Of a stretch of DNA of 64,000 nt, positions 22,364-36,900 are shown piece after piece (the stretch's first letter is position 1; each line of letters begins with the position of its first letter). The notes under the pieces are model-generated. The model was not told where the DNA came from, searched no databases, and was given only the letters and a program-made list of their open reading frames with translations. The stretch spans positions 310,001-374,000 of the forward strand of contig NW_027476169.1 in NCBI RefSeq assembly GCF_051020955.1. Reading direction: 5' to 3'. A program made the translations under genes and the position numbers. The stretch comes from Megalopta genalis (lineage: Eukaryota; Arthropoda; Insecta; Hymenoptera; Halictidae).

Positions 22364-25300
22364 ATATTATATTATATTATATGAATATATATATATATAT
22401 GAATATATGAATTATACTATGAATCCGAATTATAAATATATAAATATATAAACTTCGCACGAGATGTGCAAAGAAAATTCGGCGATTCGCCTTTCGTGCG
22501 TGCGAAAGCGATCTATATATATATATTCGAAAGGAGAATAATCGCGTTTCATTCGGAAAATCACTAGATCGGTGCTGCCAGTGTCGTCGATAATTGTATG
22601 TATAGCAAAAAAAACGTGAATTTGTACTTATATTGCTTTCGCGCGATATTTCGTGCCTCCGATCGACACGAAGTCGTCGTCGAATGCGTCGATTATGGTA
22701 ATGTATTATGTACATATACGGTGATACAAGTATCGTACAGTGACAGATGAATACATTATAGAAAAATGTGTTCTCGAACGGCGTTATCAAATCGTGTACC
22801 GATCGACTCACCCGTTAGAGAATCGAACGAAGCGAGAAGAAGAAAAAATATTAAACGGATAATTATATATGGGGTCCGGGTGCATCGACTGACTGACATG
22901 CGCAGTGGAAAACGCGATTTCCAAGTGGGTTATTGATCGGGCAGTATCGGTTTTTCTAAATATATTGCGCGCCTGGTAATGTAAATAGCAATTTTTGAGA
23001 AAGAATAAGACATTCCTGTCCAGCGGCGGCTGTCGGCTGTCGTCTGATCGCTTGCTTACCAGATGGACATGGCTAATTATCCCCTTAATGCACAGTTTTT
23101 TTGAAAAAGGCCGACCAAAAAGAATCAATTTTTTTTAATGTAAAAGAACACAATTTAGAACGTTGTCTTGGCAAGAAAATTACAAAAATAATCAAAATTT
23201 GTATTGCAATTTTGGATTTTGATAACATCGCAGATAAATAGTCGAATATCGTAATATTACACGCACATCGACTTTTTTCATCTTTCTTTTCGAATTCCCA
23301 TTTCAGAATAAACATTATTGTCAGTAAAAATATTTATTTATACTTTTAAAACATAAATAATAACAATACTAGTATTTATAATATTTATTATTATATTTAT
23401 ACATATAATTATTTATATTTTATTTTACATTATATTTTAGTAAAATATATATTGAAAAATGAGCGAATCAGAATCTGAATCTGAATACGCTGTCGGAAAG
23501 CGGCTCACAAGGAAGAGATAGGTCGTAAGTGATAAGTAGAAAAAGGATATATTTTATGCTTGAATAAGTAAGTGTTATAGCTTACAATCCCATGTAAGTG
23601 ATAAATATCAATAAAACGATTGTTTTTTTTTGCTTTCACATTGTTATTTTCAATTCTCGATTGCATTCGAGTGTGAAAAATTATAGCAACATAAAGTACA
23701 ACGCCGCTCGAATTATCTCGAGTGTGCACAGTTTGGCCAGTTTAGCGCGCTCGAATTAACTCGAGCCTGCACGTTAAGGGGTTAATCAGATTTCTTTTCG
23801 AATCGTTAGATCGATCGTTATCGGTTTTATTTGTTGAACGTTGAACGCGCATCGATACCAGTCGAACCCAAGTTCGCCGACTCTCGATATCTCTGGCTGG
23901 GCAAAGACCGATCCGGGGGACGAAATTTATATCACATTTATACACCACATTTAGACAGAATTATATCGCGAGCCTTCGAAAACGTTATCTCTCTTAATTA
24001 CCTTATAAATATCAGACCACGAAATGATAATTCTCAAACTGCTGACATATGTTTGCATTGTCGTTTGGAAATTGTATCTGAACGTGTTTCACCCTCCTAC
24101 TTCGCCCGAGAACAATGCGAGACCTTGGGTGCGACAAGGGTCTAAGATCACTTGACATCATTTTTCTGTGTATTGGCTCAATGTGTTATAATACATTCGT
24201 TGCGTTATGTTCCACGTAACCATTCCGTCCAACCGAGTGTGACTTTCTCAAAGTTTTTTTTCTTCAAAATTGATGAAAACACACGCACGGTATAGTAATG
24301 TCTCCCTAACTGACGCTCAGATTGTGCAGAAAAATGGACGGTTTATTGTTATAGTTATAAATTGTCCACAATTATAAAAACGTGCCGCCAAGGCTCGAAT
24401 AATCGAGTATCTCCACTTCCTAAATTGTCCATTTTTAGAGCACAATCCGAGCGTCAATTAGAGAGACATTACTGTACAGTAATGTCTCCCTTACTGATGC
24501 TCGGATTGTGCTCTAAAAATGGACAATTTGGGGAAGAGGAGATGCGATTATTCGAGCCTCGCGGTTTATTGTTGTAGTTATAAATTGTCCACAATTATAA
24601 AAACGAGCTGCCAAGGCTCGAATAATCGAGTATTTTCTTTTCCCAAATTATCCATTTTAGTGGACAATCTGAGCGTCAGTAAGGGAGACATTACTGTACA
24701 GTATAATGTCTCTCTAATTGACGCTCAGATTGTGCTCTAGAAATGGACAATTTGGGAAGAGGAGCTTCTTAGCTTCTTGGGCTCGATGAAAAGCGAAGAA
24801 GAGAAAGTGTCGAAAATGTTGCTTTTTACCTCCTGGATATTCCATTTCTAAGCTTCAAAAGTAATAAGAAATTAAATTACTCGAAAAGACGATTAGCACA
24901 GTTTTGTAGAGCAGAAAGAGGAGCTCCATCGAATAGAATATTATACACTTAGTCGAACAGCAAAAAATCGTTGTAAAATAAAAGAAAATATAAAAACGCT
25001 ACGATCTTATTCCCCAACGTAATAGTTATAAATTGTCCACAATTGTAAAAACGAGTCGCAAGGGGCTCGAATAATATATAATATATATAATATAATATAA
25101 TATATTTAATATAATATAATATATTTAATATAATATAATATATATAATATAATATATTATGTATCTCCTTTTCCCAAATTGTCCATTTTAGTGGACAATC
25201 TGAGCGTCAATTAGAGAGACATTACTGTAGTTTGTAATGCAGATACCGTATTATTAAAGCGTAGCTGATTAACGAGAGCTAATTGGCCACAGAAAATAAA

Positions 25301-26276
25301 CGTCTATTCGTGCATTTTATTGCCCATTGTGTACCGTAAAATTCCATTGACTCTTGAGAACGGAATCTCGATCGCAAAAATCATTTTATTTCACATCGGT
25401 TATTTACACAGTCGGCCTTATCGAAACGGTATTTGTTGTATCAGCAAATTGTGTATACGCGTACTTGACTCGAGTCAAGTGTCGGATAAAATAATTTTAT
25501 TTTCTGCTTTCGATTTTTAATGCTTCATGGTAAATAAAATCAATGTTTCTGCTAGAGGGAACATGGTTATGTCACGCAAAAAGGGCGTGACTGGGAGCTC
25601 GCATTCTGACCGATATTCCAGTATTATTCCTTTACGTATAATAATTTTTGATAAATTCAAAACAATAAATATATTTGATAAATCCAAACAATTCGATTTG
25701 AATCGTGCCTTCTGTTCTCTATGAACGACGCTTCCATAGCCGGTCTCTTTCTGCATTCATGACCTTTATTCAGCTTAGGGTCTAAACTCGAAGTCATAAA
25801 TCATTACCGCTTCCTCTTCCGTTTTCCGTATATTTATATACAGTTACCGCGAATATGTGTGTACAATAAAAACGAATTACTACTGTTGTTACTATTATTT
25901 TTATTTAAAAGGGCGATCGCCCCGTTCCCCGATTTCTGCTGGACTGCGTCTTAATCAAGGATCATTATTATTATTATTATTATTATTTTATTATTTATAT
26001 AATAATATATATTATTAATTATATATATAATAATTAATTAATTATATTATATTATAAAATTAATTATAAATTAATAATATATATATAATAATATTTTTAT
26101 TATATTATATTATTATTATTTTTATATTATTATTATTATTATTATTACTGCTATTTTTATTTATATTTCTACTCGCAACAGATTATTCCTCCCGAGCTCC
26201 GACCGTCCTTAAAAACGAATTCGTACACAAGAGTCTTTGGAAAACTGCGAGAAATTAACCCTTTGTGTCTAGGCTT

Positions 26277-26345
<69 letters not shown>

Positions 26346-29300
26346 GTTATCTTGGAACGTAATGTAATAATTTGTATTGATAATGTATATAATAATTTTA
26401 ATGGTGCCTCAGAGTCACCACTCGAGTGCAAAGGGTTAAATAAATTCATGATCGAGTTCAATCGATATTTATACAATATAGCACACGAGAATCGTTGAGA
26501 AACAACGAAAAGTACAAGATATACAGTCCAGTACTTCTTACGCGCGACGAGTATACTCGTCGTGTCACAAAATATTGCCATTTCTCCATGACGAGTATAC
26601 TCGTCGAACACCGGCTAACTGGTTAAAAGCGTTCTGCGAGATCGGACTTACGGGCCCGTCGATAGTCACGAGCAGTCGTATCACGCTTATGTCACGTTCA
26701 CGCGACGGCGTAATGGCGTCGTAGACGTTCTAAACTTAGTTATTCCATTGCCTCCAATAAAGGAAAGAAGGTTGTTATCTAGATTCCATTGCTTCTTACG
26801 TGGAACAGTTTCAGATCACGTTCAAAGTCACGCATAATAAAACCGTATTTGGCTGGTGATACGCTGACAGAACGGTGAAAACAGTCTCTGAATAATTTCG
26901 GTACATAGTTCTCTTTCTCTCGTGGAATATCGCAAGATCAGCAAATTTTATTTAATTAAGAATTGAAACGAGACAACGTTTCATCGTGTCTACAAAACCG
27001 TGCAAGAAATCTTTTGCGAGTTAAATTTGAAATTAAATTACATCTTCGAAAAGCTATTTTTGTTTGTTTCAACCTTTTATTTTCAATCCTGTAAGAAATC
27101 TTTCGCGAGTTAAATTTGAAATTAAATTACATCTTCGAAAAGCTATTTTTGTTTGTTTCAACCTTTTATTTCCAATCGCGCAAGAAATCTTTTGCGAATT
27201 AAATTTGAAATTAAATTACATCTTCGAAAAGCTATTTTTGTTTGTTTCAACCTTTTATTTTCAACATCTTTTGCCGTTCATTATACATTTTACAACGAAG
27301 AAAACATCGAAATCTTTTTAGGAGCTGTTTCTAAACAAAAACAAGCTTGCAAGCAACTTATTCCACTCGCATGCAAAGTTTCCCATCGGATTCTACATGT
27401 TTACAAACATTCGGCACAGATGTGCCTGCAGAAGTTGCAAGAAGAACATAAAACATTTCTAGATTCCATTCGTCCCGCAAGGGACGATCAATTTCGCTTT
27501 CTTCGCACACTCGCCTACGAAAGCGTGAGTTTCACGTGAACTTCCGTAATCCAATTACCATCGTTCGAGCATGGTTTCTATTGTGTCGCATGGAGGAGTC
27601 GATCAGGAATAAGCGATCCGACCCGGCCCGGTTATATCACCTTCGTTGTCGAGAGAGAAAAAAAAAGAACCGCGCGTAAATTTTCGGTAGATCTGTCCGG
27701 TCCAAGCACAGGTAGGCGTGTGTACAGCGGTTACAGATAGATGTCGAGGTCAGCCAGACATTACGTAACACTCGATGCGACGCGACGCGACACGACCCGA
27801 CGCGAGGCGACACGACGCGACGCGAGGCAAGGCGACACGACACGACGCGACGCCACGCTGCGGGACGCTACCGTGCGCTAATTACATCAGGTTGGACGTT
27901 GGATAACGATAACAGTCGATCTATCGGCAAACACTTGGTCGACTAAAAATCAGTCGACCGACTGATTGGAAGCACGCGTTTATCTGCGTGCTCGTCGACT
28001 GATAAATCGTCGTGGATCCATTATCCGTTATCTGATGAAATCTGTTACATGACAGCCGCTCGTTTATCACTGTTTTCTTGCGTTCGAACACCTCGCGTAA
28101 ACTCGCGCTGTAACCTCGAAATTTCACGTGTAATCTAAACTCTCTTGTCGAGCACGCATGAGTGAGTCAGCTTGTTAACCGACGAGTGCGCGCGACATTG
28201 AGCAAAAAGGAGAGCTATACGGATGCGGCGTTAAGATTAAACACATTACCGTAATCGATGCATCCGAGGAGCTATTATCGTTTGCGATCAAATGATTACC
28301 GTTGCGCCACACGGTAATGGTTGCACCATTAACGAACGAGCTTGAAACGACTGAAAAGAAAATGCCTAAATTATCGTTCTTGTCTGGTAGGCCGTTCTTA
28401 AATTGTCGGTTTAACATTTCACTTAACGTTTATCATTGTAGATCCTTTCGACGGATCAGATAAGAATTCGTAATGACGCAATGCATATTCCTTCGGGGAA
28501 TAATATATCCAAGCGAGTATAGGAAACCGATACGTCTCGAATGCCCGCTTGACGCAGCTCGTCGCGGGAACATCGTTCGATTCGCTCGAGACACTTTCCG
28601 CGATTCCCCAAATTCTAACCTTCCGCGATTCATCTCTCGTGGCTGGTGCGCGCGCACTTATCTCGACGGCTACTCGTTTCTCCGCGTAAGCTTACCGGGA
28701 CGACGGGAACGAATCGCGTGAAACGAGCGCGATAATAAAAACAGCTGCTGGCAGCGCCGATCGATTTTTCGCAACTGAGCCCGACTTTTTCGGTGCACGA
28801 TCCCGTCCGCTCGTTCGTGCCGCCCGGCAACCATGGCGACAGCATCAACCAACATCATCCTCGCTCACCATTGGAATGATCTTCCGTGCCATTCGTTCGT
28901 TCTTTTCACACATGGGTCATCCTATAGCGTAGAAATGAATGTTAACGAAAAAAATAATTTGGAACTAACGAACTACGAATTCTGTTGTTTACAGACGCAT
29001 GGTTTAACCCCGAGAGACTCGATCCGAAAGGTAAGAAGAGAACCATCATCCTCGATGTGTCGATCTGTTTCCGTTGTTCCGTCTGGTTTCTTTGTCCCAC
29101 GTTCGCACCTTGTACGATGTCTGTTGTTTTTGTCCGCTTGCAAACAAAAAAAAAGAAAAAACCCCGTCTGCGATTTCCTGTGCAATTTCTTTACGTTTCA
29201 CGTTTCTTTATTGTCGTATCCTTATCGTGTGTTTATCGTAGCGGTAGAAGTAGTAATATGTATGTTTAGTAGCAATAGCGTGAACCTAAAGATAACGTGT

Positions 29301-30902
29301 TACGATGTTGTCGAACTACCGGGCAGAGGGGGGAGCGGCACGTGACGTTTCGAAACTGGCCGAGCATATCCCGGCTGTAAAAATAGTCGAACGAATTACC
29401 ATATCGATCGACGGCTCGGGAGAGGAAACGACATCGAAAGACCGAAAAGTGTGACGCGATCCGCCGCGACTATGGTAAATTCTTCCTAATCGACGCTCTT
29501 ATTGTGCATAAAAATAGATAATTTGCGAAGGGAAGATGTACGATTGTTCGAGCCTCGCGGCTCGTTTTTATAGTCGTTGACAATCGGTAACTATAAAAAC
29601 GAGCCGCTAATAATAAAACATTATATATTATTATTATTATACAGGGTGTCCCAAGATTATGATAGTTCCGAGAAACGAGGGATTCCCGAGGACATTTGAA
29701 GTAATTTTTTCCGTAACGAAAAACGTGGACCTATCGGAGAGCGGTCGGCGCTCTCCGCCCTCGTGGCCATTGTCGCGTCGCGCCGGGCGTACGACGCAAC
29801 GGCAGTGGTCGCGGGGGCGGGGCGTCGGCCGTGCGCGGTCTCTCATTGGTCAGTATTTTTCGTTAATAACTCGTAAACGAAGCCGCGGATTGCATTTTCG
29901 CTAAGGAAAAAGTTACTTCAAATGATCTCAGGAGTCCCTCATTTCGTAGAAGTACCATAATTTTGGGACAGCATATAATACTATCCTTGAAATATTCAGT
30001 AAATTTTCTCGAATTGTTTCTCGGCTTGTAAATAAAAAATTGATAATTTGGGAAGAAGAGATACGATTATTCGAGCCTTGCGGCGGCTCGTTTTTATAGT
30101 TGTCGAGAATCGATAACTATGAAACGAGTCGCGATCGAATTCCAAGGATAAACGATATACAATATGTTCTCGTCGAGAATGACACAACAACGTTTTGCAC
30201 GTCGTCGGAAACGAACCTTCTTTCGGGAGGGTTCGTCACGCGATCACGACTCGTAGCTGGACGATGACGCGAGACTTTTCTCACACGTAATGTCGTTACA
30301 CGATGAAACAATTGTCGGGGAGATCTTTCGCAATGTCATTCGGAACGTGGTTCGATCCAGTGATTCATTGAGGAACTTGCCAGCGCAGTGTGTACCATGC
30401 GTCAACTAGCAGAACACGTTCTCTATTTTGATGATTCAATTTACTAGATGTTTTAATGGGACAAATCGTGGAGGCTCTAGGATTTATTACGCGATGATAT
30501 ATTATATGTATAAATTATATTAATAATTATATTATTATATATTATTATATTATTATAATATTATTATTATATATATTATATAATAATATAATTTTAATAT
30601 AATATGTATTAATATTTAAAGAATCGAGATGACTGGAAATTTTCATAAAAAAAATCTTGTTTCCAAAATTAGTATACCTTAGTAACTCGGACGTCTGTTT
30701 CTTAAAATTAGCATAACTTTAACAGTTGATTATAATTGTCTCAGTTTTCATATGAAACAAATTCTGTGTCCGACACTTCCAGATATTTTCTCAGAGCATT
30801 TTCTCAAAGATTAAATTGTTATAAATATTGCGACTTTTGTACAATACATGGATTACGCAATGCTTGGGGACTAATTAAATAATAAACACACGTCTATTAA
30901 TA

Positions 30903-30945
<43 letters not shown>

Positions 30946-33900
30946 ATATTAATAGACACACAATCTAAAATATATTAATTTTTTTTATTCTTTTATTTTC
31001 TTTACTTTTGAATAAAAACAATATTCAATATGTCTCAACCGACAAATATAAAGGTAATTATATAAACCAGAGACACGCCAATTTGTCGCCCCGAAGTAAC
31101 AGACTCCACTAGCCTAATTGGTTTCGCTTTAAATCTCCGAATTTTGCCTTTAAAGCAATGTCCCCGAATACAATGATCTAAAACGGCAAATATTTTTGAT
31201 CTTGAATTTTAAAAGTGTTGCAAATAAATGTATACCAACATTTCCTCGAAATGTAAAATTATAAGCGAATTTAAATTTTCTCCAATTGACGTTCAGATTG
31301 TCCACAAAAATGGACAATTTAGGAAAAGCAGATACGATTATTCGATCCTTGGGTTTCATTTTTATAGTCACGAATTGTCAACAACGATAAAAAGAACGAG
31401 CTACAAGGCTCCGAATAATCGTGTCTTCTCTTCCGAAATTGTCCATTTTTCTGCACAATCTTCGCGTCAGTAAGGGAAACAGTTTTACTGTACTTTGTCG
31501 GAACACGGAAGTCGCGCTCGACACCTGAATTCGTCGGAATCGGTCAGACGGCGCGCTATAGCCGGCGGCGGCTTCTTTTTCATTCGACCCGGCCGGACAC
31601 GACGCTCGGGTCCGCTCGGGTTTGTCATTCGATCCGTCGCGGTGACAGTAGCACGGCGCGCCGGCGGTTGCGTAATAGCAGTTCCCGTGCGCGCACGATT
31701 TCGAACCGCTTTTCAATCCATTGAATCATAACTCGTTCGCGCGAGCGTCGCTGGCGGCTGACTACCCCGGCGATCGCGGCAGACTCGCTGGACGCGGTTA
31801 TTTATACCGTATACGTACTGTATGTTCGATGCGCGTCGATGGAATTCGTTCGTTCGTTCGATTCAGCATACGCTCGGACTCTCTCGACGTTCGCATTGTA
31901 ACGGAACCGGATGATAATGCGAAACGGCACTCCGCGTCGCGGCGTTCTTTTCGAACGTTGCTTGAAAAGTAATTTTTCAGATATCCGGTCGGATCGATAA
32001 TTAATTGTGACGCGTGAACGTTGGAATAGAACAATTGTTCTCGGTTTTTTTGCATTCGAAATTAATCTTCTCGTGGATAATGTTCCGTCTTCTCGCGTTC
32101 CTTTCTTTTTGCAAATTAAATTAATCCTTTTGCAGGTAAATAATACTTCAGTAATTTCAGGCTTTCGCAAATTAAACTCACTTTTCTGCAAGTCGAGTGA
32201 ATCGATTCTTAAATGTAATACGAATTTTAATAAAAAAAACAATTACAATGCGAACTTGATTTGCAAAAGGACGAATATAACCTGCAAACGTGTTAATATT
32301 ATTGTGAAATAATATAAAAGAATATTATAATAATTTATATCAATATTATATTTATATATTATTATATATTATATCATTATTCAATATTAAAGAAGGTCAG
32401 CGCGATTCATCGAATTCTTTTGCAAATATGATTCGATCAATTTTTCCATTGAATTTTTATATCAGGAAATATTTTCGACAAAAATGACGTGTCAAATATA
32501 AAACGGTAATTTCTGAAAAATTATCAAGAAAAATAAAAATATACAAATTTCTACTGTAGCCACAGTTTTTTTTGTAAGCGATGCAGACGTTTTTTTTTAT
32601 TTCGGATTTTTTTTATACTGCAGTCTAGACGTCACTGTTCAAGGAACAGCTGTTGTTTAAAGCTTAATAAGAAACCGCGTTTAACTCCTCAAGCCGCGGT
32701 CTGTCGTGCACGCGTGCATCAACGACACACATTGCAATTACTAAAATAATCTGTTACCTATACACGTTACAATAAGTTATAGTCATCGTTGCGACTGCTA
32801 TAATTGTTGAATTTACGTGTACATATTACGCGTTTCGTTAACGTAAATTCGCAGCTTAAAAATTACCGAGACGGTTTTTTATTTATAATTATTATTATTT
32901 ATAACCTTGACATAACCTATACACGTTACAATAAGTTATAGTCATCGTTGCGACTGCTATAATTGTTGAATTTACGTGTACATATTACGCGTTTCGTTAA
33001 CGTAAATTCGCAGCTTAAAAATTACCGAGACGGTTTTTTATTTATAATTTCAAATATGCGACATTAAAACTAACAAAATCTCCGCACGTTAATTATCGTC
33101 CGAGTTCATTAGAAGACAAATGATTTGCTTCGAATGATCGAAGTTACAAACGCTTCCGTAACAGACGGTTTGAATTGTTAATTTAAGCGTGTTTGTATCG
33201 CGCCGCATTGAACGCTTATGTCTGGACTGCGATCATTATGTACGAATGACATGTGCATATTTTTCAAATGCAAGCGGACGTGTAAATTAACCACGTCTAA
33301 TGGCATTTCTATTTTCGTCTTGCAATGAGTAATTTTCTAATTGGCCAAGCAAACTTGTTTTTAATTTCAATGTCTGCTAAATGATGTATGAGAACGAAGA
33401 TTTGCATAAATATTCGCAGAGACAAATGAGCCGTTTATTATGAAAGTGGCACAAGTCACTTTACTGTAATGAAAAGTGGTGATTTTTTAATGTTTATACG
33501 AAATTATTTATACTGAGAAAGATATCAGTGTCCTGAGATAACAAAAATACAAGTAAATCTTCTCGAAAGTTAGCATCCATATTTTTAAACGTGTTCAAAC
33601 GCAAACCCTTAAATATTTTTACACTTAAAAACAAAGTGACTTATGCCACTTTCAAAATAAACGGCTCAAATGCAAGTGGACAGTTCGAAGAATTAAGTAA
33701 CTTTAATTACAAAATCTAGAGCATTGTATTGTACTATGTATTTTTATTATTAGTAATATTATTATAATAATATTATAATAATATTACTAATAATAATGCT
33801 ATTATTAATTATTAAATATTAATATTATTATTATTAATTATTAAATATTAATATTATTATTATTACTATTAATTATTAAATATTAATATTATTATTATTA

Positions 33901-36900
33901 TAATAGTATTATTATTAGTAGTATTATTATAATACTATGTATTTTTATTATAATCAATTGGAATGATGTTTTAGAATCGTTTTTAATTTTCGTTAATTTT
34001 GGTTAGTTTTTCATTTGTTCTCGGACGATTTGAACGTCCATTTTTCTCCCGTCAGATGGAGCTACGTATGCAAACGCACGCGAGAGAAAATTGCCCAGAT
34101 CAACGATAGGTTAACGCGAGAACAGTGAACATAACTTTTTTTTAATAACTGAATTAAATGACTTGAATTTTGTTAGATAGAAGGACTAGTATACTAGGCG
34201 ATGACTGAAATGCTTTTTTTTTTTTAAATTTTACTATAACTTGGAACGACAAAAATAAAAATCTCTCGTTTCTAACCTTTTTATCTGAGCCTTGAATTTT
34301 TTTTTGGATGACAAAGAGACTGGTCTGCTAGACAATGGCTGAAAAGCTTTTTCTTAATTTTGCTATTACTACCCTTTACTTTTTATTATATTCATAATAA
34401 TAATTAATATATTCATCTCAATTCTTTAAATATTAATACATATTATATTAATAATTACATTATTATATAATACATATATTATATAATAATTACATTATTA
34501 TTATATATATAATTATTAATATATATTATATTTACTTTTACTACCCTTTTTAACTTTTTTATCTGAGCTGTAGCTCGACTCTTGGTTAACCAAGTTACCG
34601 AGATCTACAAAAGACATTTTTTAAATTTTCGTTATCGGCTCAGATAGAAAAGTGAAAAAGGGTTTCTAATTTTCCCTTTTAATTCCAAGTGATAGCAAAA
34701 TTAAGAGAAACCTTTTTAGCCATCGCCTAATACGCCAATCTCTTTCTCATCTAAAAGAAATTCATATAATATTAATTTTCAAAAATTTATCTCGTTTTAA
34801 AAGGAGCACGACGCACATTCGTGGTCCACTGTATCCATCTTATCCGAATAGAATATATATATAATATTACGAATAACACTAATTCCGTGTCACCGAGACA
34901 TTGCCCTCAAATCAGAGACATAACCTGGTTAAAAGACATTCAATTTCAGAATAAAAATCTTCGCAGGTTGTCGAAATATCACAGAGCGCGCGGCGGTGGG
35001 CCCGGTTATCATAAGACGCGCGAGGCCGTTGCCGAACAAAGTTAGCTCGGTCTGGTATGTCGCGATAGCTCTCTTAAAGCGGTTAAAAGAGAATCATGTT
35101 CTCGTGGCAGGAAGCTCGCGGCGAGCGCGTCGGCGCTCGAATGCTCGAGGATGCCCGCCGTCGCGGCAGAATCCAAAAAAGCCGGAGACGATTGGCGACG
35201 ACGGCGGCCCGTCGCGGACTAAATATAGCATCCAGCCGGTTCGAGGTTGGCCCGCCGCCAGGAAGGCTCGACGGGAACTCTCGCTTTTCCCGACCGATTC
35301 GCCGCAGTCCGGTTCGTGCTCGAGAGCGCTAGAGCGTCCCGTCTCCGCCCGTGTGCGATCTCGCCGCCCGCCGCGTTTCCTCGTCCCCTTCGGATCTCTT
35401 TCCCCTGGCCCGCAGGGGGGAACCGACGAGCCGGAAGTAGAATCGCGTGAACATGGCTATTAAGAGGGAGGACCGTGAGTACAAGGGAAAACTGTGTAAG
35501 GGTTAATTGGGGGGAGGGAGCTGAGGGCGAGAGCCGAGGAGAAGGAGCTGGGCAAGGAGAGGAGGAACCCCGGCGCTTTTGCCCGCCGGGCATTGACAGA
35601 TTGCCAGAAAGCGGCGGCGGCGCGCGCAGACGCGCGGACGCGTTGCATCAGCGGCCGGCCGGTGGGAGGGGGGGCTTTTCGAAAAAGTCAATGATTTTAG
35701 CGTCGAGCTCGGGAACCAGGTTGTGCCTCACCTCCTCCGTAGCGCCCGCGCGAACGATCTTGGCCTCTAGATTCTCCCGATCTCGACTCGAGGCCACGTG
35801 ATTTTTACATCATCGAGCACGGTGTCTCGAACCAAAATTCTCTCTTCGATCCTCTCGCCGGAGCCACGCTGGTCGATTTTTCGAAAATGTGGTACAGAAA
35901 TTAGTTAGCGTCGAGTCACGATTCGAGCGTAACGACTTTTTGTGGGAAAAGTTGTGGGGTCCGACGTACATATTTATTGCGAAACATTGTACAGGGGTTC
36001 CTCGGATCATTTGAAGCAACTTCTTCCTTTGCAAAAATTTTCCATGAGGCACCGTTAACGAGTTATCAACGAAAAACAGTGCGCCAATAAGAATCGAGTA
36101 CGGCTGACGCGAGGCGGCCCAGCCAACCAGCGCGCGAAGCCCAGTTCCGCTCGTTGGCTCGGTCGCCTCGCGCCAGCCGAGCTCGCCTCTCATTGGTCAC
36201 TGTTTTTCGTTGATAACTAGTTAACGGTGCCTCGGAGAAGATTTTTGTAAAGGAAAAAGTTGCTTCGAATGACCCGAGGAACCCGCCACTTTCGGATTGC
36301 GAGACATTTTTGGGACACCCTGTATATGAATCAGGAATTCCATGTTCGCATGTTTATTCGAAGTACCTTTTTGTTTCGTGTAAATCGTGTATTTTAACAC
36401 TCGATGGACGAATCACGTAAATTTACGTCCTCGCTTGAGCTTTTATTAAGCTGCGTTGCTTTTTCATTTTTATGCATATTTATTTCTCGGATACTGAGAA
36501 AAACGGAGAAGCAATTAACCGTCCGTTAAGCGTTAACATCTGAATAAAATAATCAAATAGTCAAAATAATTGTCGATTAAAGTCGAAATTGGAAAATGTA
36601 AATTTACGTGGCCCGTTCTTTAAGTGTCGAGGTAAGAGATTAGAATAGGATAGAATTAATCTAATTGATAGATTAGAATGGGACACGGTCGATTTTTCAA
36701 CCGCGATAAAAAAATATTCAGTCGCATGCAACAAGAAACAATTCGTTTGAACGCATTCCGAAGATGTTACGTTCCAAATGTACAAGTTATGGGCTTTGAG
36801 AAGTTGAACCTGTCACCTAATTAACCCTTTGTACTCGAAGCCATTTTAACAGTAAATCTAAAATAATTTTTCTGACTTACAGTAATTTCATTTTACATGG

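Noticed and set aside
22182..22811. Two ORFs with the same peptide on opposite strands
   Set aside because: Both are produced by the arms of the 22209-22514 palindrome and its AT centre, so identical peptides are expected.
23831..24145. 104-codon ORF between miniature elements
   Set aside because: No family resemblance, no splice signals in phase and AT-rich composition; probably chance.
24293..24740. Regularly spaced repeats that could suggest a CRISPR-like array
   Set aside because: The spacing comes from inverted arms of palindromic transposable elements in a eukaryotic genome; there are no short direct repeats with unique spacers.
27064..27539. ORFs of 85 and 128 codons with repeated peptides
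   Set aside because: They are translations of an 89-bp tandem repeat; since 89 is not a multiple of three, no single frame covers the array.
28833..29345. 170-codon ORF with a good start context (MATASTNIILAHHW)
   Set aside because: It runs through the exon-like 28995-29030 in a different frame, has no recognisable domain, and no GT within it reaches the Rtnl1 exons in phase. It may be an upstream ORF in a leader, but I cannot support it as a gene.
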